From Flavobacteriaceae bacterium (lineage in GTDB: Bacteria > Bacteroidota > Bacteroidia > Flavobacteriales > Flavobacteriaceae), in the NCBI GenBank assembly GCA_029245825.1, contig JAQWON010000047.1, positions 1 to 26,899 on the forward strand: DNA of 26,899 nt, written 5' to 3'. Of this stretch, positions 1 through 8,422 are shown piece after piece. The notes beneath the pieces are model-generated. The model saw nothing but the letters and a program-made list of their open reading frames with translations, did not search any database and was not told the DNA's origin. The first letter of the stretch is position 1; every line of letters begins with the position of its first letter. The position numbers and the translations under genes were made by a program.

Positions 1-3000
1 GTTTAATAGTTAAGCTTTTAAAAAGTAATATCACTGATGTTAGGCAACCTATTTGGGATTTAATGATGAAAAACATATATAATACTGGTGCATTTCAACT
101 TGCCGAGGAAAATTTCCGTTTAAATATTCTTTACTCCAACCCATCACCAGTTAATTATATTTCTGCCGTTGATGAATCTATTTGGCCTGAAAATCTTGAG
201 AATCAAATTTTGCTTAATACTTTTAGTTTAGATAGACTTAATTTTTATAGAGACCCCCAACCTGAAGGCGATGGTTTTTTTGATTATGTTCCTGGAATTA
301 CAATAGAACCAAGGTATGGGAGAATTATTTTTCCAACCGTTGAGCCATTTGGGGAATATCTTTTTAAGATTTTAGATAATCCAAATTCTCAGCAAGAGGA
401 TTATAATAACAAAGAGTCATATAATGCCAATCAGAAGCATTATGTTTTTGAAGAAATGTATTCGTTAACAAAGGCAGCAGCAATGGAAATTTCTGAGAAA
501 AATAAATTCCAATTAAAGGGGAGGTACAAATCTGAAGCGGGAGATGGAATCCCAATAGGTGCTTTTAATGTTCCAAGAGGATCTGTTAAAGTTTCTGCTG
601 GAGGAAGGATTTTAACTGAGGGAATTGATTATACTGTAAATTATGAAATAGGTAGAGTTAAAATTTTAGATCCAGCTCTTGAGGTTTCAAATATTCCAAT
701 AAATATATCTGTTGAAAATAATTCATTCTTTAACCAACAGAATAAAAGATTTTCAGGAATCAATATTTCACATAAGATTAATGAAAAAATAGTATTAGGA
801 GGGACTTTACTTAATTTAAGTGAAAATCCTTTAACTCAAAAGGCAAATTATGGAACTGAGCCAGTTAACAATACAATGATTGGCTTAAATACAAATTTTT
901 CAACAGAAGCTCCATTCCTTACTCGTTTGGTAAATAAGATACCTACAATTTCTACAGATGTAAAATCAATTATTTCATTCAGAGGAGAGGTTGCTAAGCT
1001 AATTTCTGGAGATCCAAGAAACACCCAATTGCAAGGAGAATCAAATGTTTATGTTGATGATTTTGAAGGTGCTCAAACAAATATTGATATTAAAGGTTTT
1101 TCTGCATGGAATTTATCAAGTGTTCCGTTTAAAAATTTTAAGGGATCGGGTAGACCCAATGGAGATATTTCATCTGGATATGGAAGAGCTAAAATGGCCT
1201 GGTATTCTATTGACCCAATTTTTTATACTGGTTCTAGACCTCAGGGCATTAATAATAATGATATTTCTTTGAATGAAACACGCAGAATTTTTATTAAAGA
1301 AATTTTTCCCGAACAAGATCTAGTTCAGGGGACAACAACTGTTCAGACAACTTTTGATTTAGCTTATTATCCTGATGAAAGAGGCCCCTACAATAATTCA
1401 ATTTTAGAGGGTTTTAAAAGTGATTTAGATCAAAATTGGGCAGGAATTATGCGGCCAATAAGTTCAACAAACTTTGAACAATCAAATGTCGAATTTATTG
1501 AATTTTGGTTACTTGATACTTTTTCAAATATTGAAAGCGCAAAAGATAATTTAGGTAATCTTTATTTCCATCTAGGGAATATATCTGAGGATGTTCTTAA
1601 AGACGGAAGGAAACAATATGAAAATGGATTGCCTGGAATAAATTCTTCGAATTTAACACATGATACTACATGGGGAAAGGTACCTGCAACTCAATCATTA
1701 TTATATGCTTTTAATACTATTCCAGAGGATAGGGTTTATCAAGATGTTGGATTTGATGGTTTATCAGATGAGCAGGAGAAGGAAATTTATACTAACGGAC
1801 CTGATGATGATCCTGCTAATGATAATTATGAATTTTTTGGAGAAGCCGAAGGATCTGTATTAGATAGATATAAGAATTATAATGGGACTGATGGAAATTC
1901 TCCTATTGAGTTTTCAAATGAGCAAAGAGGAAATACTACGGAACCTGATTCAGAGGACATTAATCGGGATCAAAGTATGAATACAATTGACAGCTACTTT
2001 GAGTATAAAGTGCCAATAAGAAAATCTATGGGGGTTGGTAATCATCCTTTTATAAGTGACGTCCGTGAAAATGTAAAAGTTTCTTTACCTAATGGAGATG
2101 AAATAACTACAAGATGGATTCAGTTCAAAATTCCAGTCCAAAAAAGCTATTATGAAGAAACTCAATTTAGTGATTATTTTGAAGCAATCAATTCAATCGA
2201 AGATCTGAGATCCATCAGATTTATGAGGCTTGTTCTTGGAGGATTTTCCCAAAGAGTAGTTTTAAGGTTTGGGACTCTCGATTTGGTAAGAGGAGATTGG
2301 CGTCGATACAATAAGCCCTTAAATGATAACATTAAAAAGAATCTAAATACTACAGTTGATATTAGTACTGTTAATATTTTAGAGAATGAAAACAGAATTC
2401 CAATAAATTATGTACTCCCTCCAGATATTGAAAGGGAGCAGATTAATAATAATAATACAATTGTTCGTCAAAATGAACAATCATTATCTTTTAGAGTTTG
2501 CGATTTACAACCAATGGATTACCGAGCCGTTTATAAAAATGTTGATTTTGATTTTAGACAATACAAATCATTAAAAATGTTTATACATGCTGAGTCCATA
2601 TTTGGAGAAAATCCATTACCAGGAGATGGGATAGACGCAGGTTATGATAACCGAATGGTTGCATTTATTCGCTTAGGATCTGACTTCAAAGACAATTATT
2701 ATCAAATTGAAATCCCCTTGAAACCCTCAAGCTATCAAGAAGATGGCGCTAATAGATTAAACGCAGAGGAGGTTTGGCATCCTGAATCAAATTCTATTGA
2801 CATTCCAATTTCATTGCTTTCAAAACTTAAAGCTAAATCATTGAATAATGGACTTTTGACTGTAGCTTCATATTTTGATGAGGAGATGAATTTTATACAA
2901 GAATTTAGTTCAATTACCAGTTTGCCTGGAGATAAAAAATATAAGTTTTCAGTTAAGGGAAATCCTTCATTAGGATCTATAAAGACATTAATGATTGGCT

Positions 3001-5654
3001 TAAAAAATCCATCTGTAGATTTTGGAAATGATCTTTGTGGGGAAGTATGGTTTAATGAGCTAAGAATAGCAGGTATAGAAAGGAAGGATGGTTGGGCATC
3101 TATTAGCACACTAGACGCTAATATTGCTGATTTTGCATCTATTTCTGCAACTGGAAGACTTTCTACAATTGGATTTGGCGCAATAGATCAAAGTCCAAAT
3201 CAAAGTAATCGGGAGGACATGAAGCAATATGATATTATCTCAGAAATTAATTTAGGTAAAGTTTTCCCAGAAAAATGGGGATTACAAGTACCACTTAGTA
3301 TCAATTTGGGGGAAGAATTTTTAACTCCAGAGTACGATCCTTTTTATCAAGATATTTTACTTGAAGATCGTATGGATTCTAGTGAAAGATCAACTCAAAA
3401 GGACTCTATAAAGGATCAGGCTGTATTTTACACAAAAAGAAAAAGTATTAATCTAATTGGAGTTAGAAAGAACTCTACAGGAAAATCTAAGCAAAGGTTT
3501 TATAGTCCGGAGAATTTTGATTTTTCATATTCTTATAATGAGGTAAAACATAATGATTATGAGATAGAAAATCAGAAAGATCTTGGTCTTCAAATGGGAG
3601 CAAATTATGGATATAGGTTTAAGCCCTTGGAGTTTTATTTATTTAAGGACTCCAAATTATTTGATAAGAAGAAGTATTGGGATTGGTTGAAAGAAATAAA
3701 TTTTAATTTATTACCGGATTTGATAGCTGTAACTTCTAGAATAAGTAGAGATTTTAAAAGCCAAAGATTTAGACAAATTTATATGGAAGGGATAGATACA
3801 TCTAATCAAATAGCTTTACCAGATCTACAATTAAGAAACTATCTTTTTGATTGGTCCTATAATTTAAATCATAATTTGACAAAATCATTGAGGTTTACTT
3901 TCCAAGCATCAAATAATAATATTGTAAAAAATTTTCTTAATGATCAAAACGAAGAAGGTTATCAAACTGTCGATAAAACGCTTGGTATTTGGGATGGGAT
4001 ATGGAATACTGGTCAGACCAATCGACACTTTCAATCAGCAACATTAAACTATAAGATACCATTTGATTATTTCCCCTTTCTAAACTTTATAGACGCTAGC
4101 TATAGTTATACGGGTGATTTTAGTTGGCAAAGAGGCTCTGATGTTCTTGCTAATGTAGAAAATGATAACGGGGAATTATTGGGCAGAGTTAATACAATTC
4201 AAAATGCAAATACTAAAGTTTTATCAGGTTCGATTTCTTTTAACAAGTTGTATCAAATATTAGGTTTATCAAAAGATCAAAAAGAAAGAAAAGAGATGGG
4301 GGGGATAAAAAGAGCAACAGCTTCAATAGTAGATTTTTTATCATTATTAAAAAGAATACAAATAAATTATTCTGAAAATAACGGGAAGGTTTTGCCAGGG
4401 TATCTTCAAGGTGTTGGTTTTATGGGAACTTTAGATCCTTCTTTTGGTTTTACAATGGGTAGTCAGGCAGATATAAGATATGAATCTGCAAGGCGAGGTT
4501 GGTTAACTAAGTTTCCAAATTTTAATGAAGCTTTTGAACAAATTCACAATAATAAATTTAGATTAATAGCTCAAATAAATCCAGTTAGAGACTTAGTTAT
4601 TGATTTAAATATGGAAAGTAATTACTCAGAAAACTTGTCTGAAAATTTCCGCGTCGAAAATCAGGAGTATATGGCCTTAACTCCTAATAAATATGGAAAT
4701 TTTGGCGTATCTACTATTATGATTGGAACTTCTTTTAAGGATTCAGAGGGAACAAAAAACTCAAATTTTGAAATTTTTAGAAAAAATTTATTCTTTATTG
4801 CAAAAAGATTCTCAAACAGAAACATATTGTTTCAAGATCAGTTTGATAAGGAAGGTTACCCCTTTGGTTATGGAAAAAATCATCAAGAAGTTTTAGTAAA
4901 TTCATTTTTATCTGCTTACACTGGATCAAATGTTAATCGAATTAGCTTGGATCCGATGAAAAAAACACCGCTGCCAAATTGGAATGTTAAATATTCTGGA
5001 CTTTCTAAAATAGAAGCAATTAAAAAAATCTTTAGAAGATTTTCAATAGCTCATGGATATCGTGCAAGTTATACTATAACTAATTTCCAATCAAATCTTG
5101 AATATGATCCATTCAACCCTTTTATGACAGATAGACAAGGGAACTTCTTAACATCGAAATTATTTTCAAATATAAATTTGGTCGAACAATTCAATCCTCT
5201 TGTTAGATTAGATCTTGAATTTAAGAACTCTTTGAAGATTTTAGGAGAGATTAAAAAAGACAGGGCTCTTTCTTTGAGCTTAGATAATAATCTTATAACT
5301 GAGTCAAATGGCAACGAATATATATTGGGATTAGGATACAGGATTAAGAATTTAAGAGTCAGAAGTAATATTGGGGGGAGAAGGTTTATTCTTAATGGAG
5401 ACCTAAACTTGAAAGGAGATTTTTCTTTGAGAGAAAATATAACTGTATTGAGAAATTTGGAATATGACAGTAATCAAGTAACAGCTGGACAAACAATTAT
5501 GTCTATTAAGATTACAGCTGATTATGCACTTTCTAAAAATTTAACTAGTCTATTTTTTTATGATCATAATTTTTCAAAATTTGCTATATCTACTGCATTT
5601 CCTCAAAACTCAATAAGATCAGGTGTTACTATAAGGTACAATTTTGGCAACTAA
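1..5654 (+). CDS. sprA: T9SS outer-membrane translocon SprA (Sov), 3' part; gene starts left of the window
   Basis: SprA (Sov in Porphyromonas) is the giant outer-membrane barrel through which type IX secretion cargo crosses; gliding flavobacteria need it for adhesin export. The frame is open from base 3 (residues LIVKLLKSNITDVRQPIWDL) into the ATG at 63, so that ATG is internal. About 1883 residues are visible; the family is roughly 2400 long, so some 500 N-terminal residues lie outside. Family hallmarks I recognise are NVYVDDFEGAQTNIDIK (about 340 residues after the ATG at 63), QDVGFDGLSDEQE (about 560), the WFNELRIAG segment (about 995), and long alternating beta-rich sequence to the C-terminus. 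The protein ends YNFGN, near the aromatic end usual for barrels. gcvH follows 38 bases later with a promoter overlapping the sprA tail. No internal frameshift is seen. Identification is confident; the true start is not visible. Confidence 0.95.
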   Translation, partial: LIVKLLKSNITDVRQPIWDLMMKNIYNTGAFQLAEENFRLNILYSNPSPVNYISAVDESIWPENLENQILLNTFSLDRLNFYRDPQPEGDGFFDYVPGITIEPRYGRIIFPTVEPFGEYLFKILDNPNSQQEDYNNKESYNANQKHYVFEEMYSLTKAAAMEISEKNKFQLKGRYKSEAGDGIPIGAFNVPRGSVKVSAGGRILTEGIDYTVNYEIGRVKILDPALEVSNIPINISVENNSFFNQQNKRFSGINISHKINEKIVLGGTLLNLSENPLTQKANYGTEPVNNTMIGLNTNFSTEAPFLTRLVNKIPTISTDVKSIISFRGEVAKLISGDPRNTQLQGESNVYVDDFEGAQTNIDIKGFSAWNLSSVPFKNFKGSGRPNGDISSGYGRAKMAWYSIDPIFYTGSRPQGINNNDISLNETRRIFIKEIFPEQDLVQGTTTVQTTFDLAYYPDERGPYNNSILEGFKSDLDQNWAGIMRPISSTNFEQSNVEFIEFWLLDTFSNIESAKDNLGNLYFHLGNISEDVLKDGRKQYENGLPGINSSNLTHDTTWGKVPATQSLLYAFNTIPEDRVYQDVGFDGLSDEQEKEIYTNGPDDDPANDNYEFFGEAEGSVLDRYKNYNGTDGNSPIEFSNEQRGNTTEPDSEDINRDQSMNTIDSYFEYKVPIRKSMGVGNHPFISDVRENVKVSLPNGDEITTRWIQFKIPVQKSYYEETQFSDYFEAINSIEDLRSIRFMRLVLGGFSQRVVLRFGTLDLVRGDWRRYNKPLNDNIKKNLNTTVDISTVNILENENRIPINYVLPPDIEREQINNNNTIVRQNEQSLSFRVCDLQPMDYRAVYKNVDFDFRQYKSLKMFIHAESIFGENPLPGDGIDAGYDNRMVAFIRLGSDFKDNYYQIEIPLKPSSYQEDGANRLNAEEVWHPESNSIDIPISLLSKLKAKSLNNGLLTVASYFDEEMNFIQEFSSITSLPGDKKYKFSVKGNPSLGSIKTLMIGLKNPSVDFGNDLCGEVWFNELRIAGIERKDGWASISTLDANIADFASISATGRLSTIGFGAIDQSPNQSNREDMKQYDIISEINLGKVFPEKWGLQVPLSINLGEEFLTPEYDPFYQDILLEDRMDSSERSTQKDSIKDQAVFYTKRKSINLIGVRKNSTGKSKQRFYSPENFDFSYSYNEVKHNDYEIENQKDLGLQMGANYGYRFKPLEFYLFKDSKLFDKKKYWDWLKEINFNLLPDLIAVTSRISRDFKSQRFRQIYMEGIDTSNQIALPDLQLRNYLFDWSYNLNHNLTKSLRFTFQASNNNIVKNFLNDQNEEGYQTVDKTLGIWDGIWNTGQTNRHFQSATLNYKIPFDYFPFLNFIDASYSYTGDFSWQRGSDVLANVENDNGELLGRVNTIQNANTKVLSGSISFNKLYQILGLSKDQKERKEMGGIKRATASIVDFLSLLKRIQINYSENNGKVLPGYLQGVGFMGTLDPSFGFTMGSQADIRYESARRGWLTKFPNFNEAFEQIHNNKFRLIAQINPVRDLVIDLNMESNYSENLSENFRVENQEYMALTPNKYGNFGVSTIMIGTSFKDSEGTKNSNFEIFRKNLFFIAKRFSNRNILFQDQFDKEGYPFGYGKNHQEVLVNSFLSAYTGSNVNRISLDPMKKTPLPNWNVKYSGLSKIEAIKKIFRRFSIAHGYRASYTITNFQSNLEYDPFNPFMTDRQGNFLTSKLFSNINLVEQFNPLVRLDLEFKNSLKILGEIKKDRALSLSLDNNLITESNGNEYILGLGYRIKNLRVRSNIGGRRFILNGDLNLKGDFSLRENITVLRNLEYDSNQVTAGQTIMSIKITADYALSKNLTSLFFYDHNFSKFAISTAFPQNSIRSGVTIRYNFGN

Positions 5655-5674
5655 TTACAAATCTATTACATTTG
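5644..5674 (+). promoter_or_regulatory. Bacteroidota-type promoter for gcvH
   Basis: TTG at 5644-5646, a 20-base spacer, then TACATTTG at 5667-5674, an exact match to the -33/-7 form TTG-N(17-23)-TAnnTTTG of Bacteroidota primary sigma factors. The predicted start point, about 6-8 bases further on, would give a leader of roughly 12 bases before the ATG at 5693. The -33 element lies inside the last codons of sprA, so gcvH can probably be transcribed independently. Confidence 0.6.
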
Positions 5675-5692
5675 CCAAAATCAGATAAAATT

Positions 5693-6073
5693 ATGAACAT
5701 CCCTGATAACTTAAAATACACTAATGATCATGAGTGGGTTAAAATAGATGGTGACATTGCTATTGTTGGAATTACTGATTTTGCACAGAGCGAATTGGGA
5801 GATATTGTTTATGTTGAGATTAATGCCCAAGGGGATTTATTTGAAAGAGATTCTGTTTTTGGAACTGTAGAGGCCGTCAAAACAGTTTCTGATCTTTTCA
5901 TGCCCCTCACGGGAGAAATTTTAGAGGTCAATTCAGCTCTTGAGGAATCACCTGAAATAATTAATAATGAACCCTATGAATCTGGATGGATTATTAAGAT
6001 TAAAATTGAAGATATTGATCAAATAAAAGAGTTACTTGATAGTAGTGGTTATAAAAATATTATAGGCGGGTGA
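5693..6073 (+). CDS. gcvH: glycine cleavage system H protein
   Basis: GcvH is the lipoylated shuttle protein of the cytoplasmic glycine cleavage system. It carries the aminomethyl group from the P protein to the T protein and is reoxidised by the L protein. The 126-residue product has the usual family length. It shows YTNDHEWVKIDG near the N-terminus and the lipoyl-lysine motif GTVEAVKTVSD with K63 as the attachment residue. I chose the ATG at 5693. The in-frame TTG at 5672 lies inside the -7 box of the predicted promoter, and the extra residues (PKSDKI) do not resemble the family. The neighbours sprA and the TonB gene are not functionally linked; as I recall, this order is conserved in flavobacteria, usually with a VanZ-family gene between gcvH and the TonB gene. 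Here only 69 bases separate the two. Confidence 0.96.
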   Translation: MNIPDNLKYTNDHEWVKIDGDIAIVGITDFAQSELGDIVYVEINAQGDLFERDSVFGTVEAVKTVSDLFMPLTGEILEVNSALEESPEIINNEPYESGWIIKIKIEDIDQIKELLDSSGYKNIIGG

Positions 6074-6142
6074 TTTATAAAAATTAGTTGTTTGTTTATA
6101 ATCCATTTTTTTATAGATTAGCGTTTGTAAATTTAAAGTTCA

Positions 6143-6856
6143 ATGCAACCAAAAAAAAATCCAAAGGCAGACTTGTCAAAAAACAGCGGTCTTTATTTCG
6201 TGATTGGCTTAGCCTTTGTTCTATTTATTTCATGGAGGGCAATTGAATATAAGACATATGACAGGTCTAATTATGGTTACGAAGCTTTGGACGTTGATGA
6301 TGATGACGATGAAGAGGTTCCTATTACTGAACAATTAAAAACACCACCACCACCACCACCACCACCACCACCAGCTCCTGAGGTTATAGAAATAGTTGAA
6401 GATGAAGAAGAAGTAGAGGAAACAATAATTGAATCTACAGAAACAGATCAAGATGATATTGTAGAGGTTGAAGAAATTGAAGTCGAAGAATTTGATGATG
6501 ACATAGATGTTCCCTTTGCTGTGATTGAGGATGTTCCAGTATATCCCGGTTGTGAAAGAGTAGCAAAAAGTAAAAGGAGAGATTGTTTTCAAGAGAAAAT
6601 TAATCAGCATATAAAAAAGAATTTTAGGTATCCAGAAATTGCCCAAGAGATGGGTATTCAAGGAAGGGTTTATGTTAGTTTTGTAATATCCACTGACGGC
6701 AGTATCATTAACATTAGATCTCGAGGACCTGACAAAAATCTTGAAGGTGAGGCAGAGAGAATTATAGGTAGGCTGCCTAGAATGGTTCCAGGAATGCAAA
6801 GAGGAAGAGCCGTTAGAGTCCCATTTAGTATACCTATAACATTTAGATTACAATAA
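6143..6856 (+). CDS. TonB-family energy transducer
   Basis: TonB couples the proton-motive force at the inner membrane to outer-membrane TonB-dependent receptors. The 237-residue protein has a short cytoplasmic N-terminus, one membrane segment at about residues 16-33, and a periplasmic linker. The linker is strongly acidic before and after a run of ten prolines. A C-terminal TonB domain starts near residue 130, with the Bacteroidota signature VPVYPGCE, a second cysteine in RRDCFQ, and the family motif YPEIAQEMGIQGRVYVSFVI. The protein ends in ITFRLQ. No ExbB or ExbD is nearby. The upstream gap (6074-6142) has a TAGCGTTTG sequence at 6119-6127, one base too long for the -7 consensus, so I do not call a promoter. 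Bacteroidota carry many TonB paralogues, so the receptor partners cannot be told from sequence. Confidence 0.9.
   Translation: MQPKKNPKADLSKNSGLYFVIGLAFVLFISWRAIEYKTYDRSNYGYEALDVDDDDDEEVPITEQLKTPPPPPPPPPPAPEVIEIVEDEEEVEETIIESTETDQDDIVEVEEIEVEEFDDDIDVPFAVIEDVPVYPGCERVAKSKRRDCFQEKINQHIKKNFRYPEIAQEMGIQGRVYVSFVISTDGSIINIRSRGPDKNLEGEAERIIGRLPRMVPGMQRGRAVRVPFSIPITFRLQ
6344..6373 (+). repeat. (CCA)10 trinucleotide repeat inside the TonB-family gene
   Basis: Ten perfect CCA codons in frame encode ten consecutive prolines in the periplasmic linker, flanked by ACA (Thr) and GCT (Ala). A pure single-codon run is prone to slippage in steps of one proline and keeps the frame. It is unusually GC-rich for this DNA. 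Confidence 0.95.
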
Positions 6857-6900
6857 TTTTCAGGATAATTTCAAAATTTCATTTCAGAGAGTTTTCATAG

Positions 6901-7808
6901 ATGATAAATACTCAAATAAAGCAATCAAAAACGATTTCTTTTAGTTTTTTATCTTTTTTTATCAATTTAATGCAATTGACAAAAATTAGATTGTCATTTA
7001 GTATTGTGTTTTCTTCAATAGCTGGATATTTTTTAGGTGCAGAAAATATTAATTTCTTAACATTATTCTTGCTTTCAATAGGTGGATATTCTATGGCTGG
7101 TGCCTCTAGTATTTTTAATCAATTAATTGAGAGGGGAAAAGATGGATTAATGAATAGAACAAAAAATCGCCCTTTGCCTTCTAATAGAATGTCAAATTCA
7201 ACTGCGATAATTTTAGGGATAATTTTTTCGTTACTTGGCACATTTTTTTTTACAGTATAAATTTTAAAACAGTATTCTTTAGTGTTATTTCAATCCTTAT
7301 ATATACCTGTTTATATACTCCTTTAAAAAGAGTCACTCCTCTATCTGTTTTTGTTGGGGCTTTTCCTGGAGCAATTCCATTCATGTTAGGTTGGGTTGCA
7401 GCAACTGGAGAATTTGGCATTGAACCTGGAATATTGTTTATGATTCAATTTTTTTGGCAATTCCCCCATTTTTGGGCTATTGGATGGATGATGCATGAGG
7501 ACTATAAAAAAGCGGGGTTTAAAATGCTCCCCAGTGGTAAAAGAGATAATGCATCTGCATTTCAAATAGTTTTTTATACATTATGGACAATTATTATTTC
7601 ATTAACTCCTGTTACCTCGTATTCTGGGAATTTAATCTTGTCAATCCCTGCAGCATCATTAATCCTTATTTTGGGATTATTCTTTTTACTTTTTTCTTTA
7701 AAATTAATGCAGAAAAAAGATAAATCATCTGCAAAAAAACTTATGGGATTTAGTATTATTTATATTACTTTCCTTCAAATAATTTATGTTATTGATAAAT
7801 TTTTATAA
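6901..7808 (+). pseudogene. ctaB: haem O synthase (protohaem IX farnesyltransferase), frameshifted in a T9 run
   Basis: This UbiA-family membrane prenyltransferase (CtaB/CyoE) adds farnesyl to haem b to make haem O, the precursor of haem A for aa3-type oxidases. The first half (6901-7260) has the prenyl-diphosphate site as N73, E77 and D81 followed by MNRTKNRP, then stops at TAA 7258-7260. The second half is in the frame whose codons start at multiples of three. That frame reads FYSINFKTVF, IYTCLYTPLK, FVGAFPGAIPFMLGW, FWQFPHFWAIGW and DYKKAGFKMLP, and ends at 7808. The two frames join at the run of nine T at 7243-7251; one extra T restores a 302-residue protein, the normal family length. No other lesion is seen. 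It may be a real mutation, a sequencing error, or a gene rescued by slippage. The neighbouring oxidase genes are intact, which favours error or rescue. The ATG at 7383 is therefore internal, not a gene start. Confidence 0.9.
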
Positions 7809-7816
7809 AACACAAA

Positions 7817-8389
7817 ATGAGTAATGATATCAATATAAAAATGGGTAGAGCAAAAAAGATGATGCTTTGGATTGGGATGATTAGTATTTCAATGACTTTT
7901 GCTGGTTTAACCAGTGCATTTATTGTAAGTAGCAAAAGGGCAGATTGGCTTTCAGATTTTATAATACCAAATGACTTTTTAATAAGTACAATTTTTATAA
8001 TACTAAGCAGTTTGTTTTTTTATCTCTCAAAAAATAAATTAAAAGTTAAAAAAATCAGCTTTTCAAAAATCTTTCTTTTAGCAACTTTTGCCTCTGCAAT
8101 CTGTTTTGTTTTTTTTCAGTTTCGAGGTTTTAATTCAATTATTAATCAGGGGTTTTACTTTACTGGAGCCGAAAGTTCAGTAACTACATCTTACCTTTAT
8201 GTATTAGTTTTACTCCACTTGGCTCATCTATTAGCAGGGTTTATTAGTTTGGTTGTTGTATACTATAATTTATCTTTTGGGAAATATATTGGAGAAAATA
8301 GGCTTGGCTTTGAACTCGCTCACACATTTTGGCATTTTCTTGGATTTTTGTGGATATATTTATTCTTATTTGTAAAGCTTTACCATTAA
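7817..8389 (+). CDS. cytochrome c oxidase subunit III, short form (first of two)
   Basis: This is a haem-copper oxidase subunit III family protein of the inner membrane; the family stabilises the catalytic subunit and proton uptake. The 190-residue product has five predicted membrane segments at about 15-38, 52-71, 82-102, 125-150 and 165-188, like the short (CyoC/caa3) form. Family marks are histidines 134 and 137 in VLLHLAHLLAG and the C-terminal FELAHTFWHFLGFLWIYLF. It starts 8 bases after the haem O synthase stop and lies 33 bases before a second subunit III gene. Two subunit III genes in a row are usual in Bacteroidota oxidase clusters. Subunits I and II are not in this window. Confidence 0.88.
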   Translation: MSNDINIKMGRAKKMMLWIGMISISMTFAGLTSAFIVSSKRADWLSDFIIPNDFLISTIFIILSSLFFYLSKNKLKVKKISFSKIFLLATFASAICFVFFQFRGFNSIINQGFYFTGAESSVTTSYLYVLVLLHLAHLLAGFISLVVVYYNLSFGKYIGENRLGFELAHTFWHFLGFLWIYLFLFVKLYH

Positions 8390-8403
8390 AATATTTAAAT
8401 TTG
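8370..8403 (+). promoter_or_regulatory. possible internal promoter before the second subunit III gene
   Basis: TTG at 8370-8372, a 23-base spacer, then an exact -7 box TAAATTTG at 8396-8403. The ATG is at 8423, leaving a leader of about 12 bases. The spacer is at the long end of the accepted range, and the -33 element lies inside the upstream coding region. Confidence 0.4.
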
Positions 8404-8422
8404 TAACCTATTTTTAAACTTT

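Noticed and set aside
63..65. ATG at 63 as the start of sprA
   Set aside because: The frame is open without a stop back to base 3, and known SprA proteins are several hundred residues longer.
2735..3109. 124-residue - strand reading frame inside sprA
   Set aside because: It lies opposite conserved SprA coding sequence with no promoter or family similarity.
5672..5692. TTG start for gcvH
   Set aside because: It lies inside the predicted -7 box, and the extra residues are unlike the family.
6344..6373. CCA repeat as a CRISPR or intergenic repeat
   Set aside because: It is a codon repeat inside a gene, with no spacers.
6335..6799. 154-residue - strand reading frame opposite the TonB gene
   Set aside because: It encodes ten consecutive tryptophans from the reverse of the CCA repeat and matches no family; it is a shadow of the + strand gene.
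7383..7808. Separate gene starting at the ATG at 7383
   Set aside because: The frame is open far upstream and encodes family-conserved residues (IYTCLYTPLK, FVGAFPGAIPF); it is the 3' half of the frameshifted haem O synthase.
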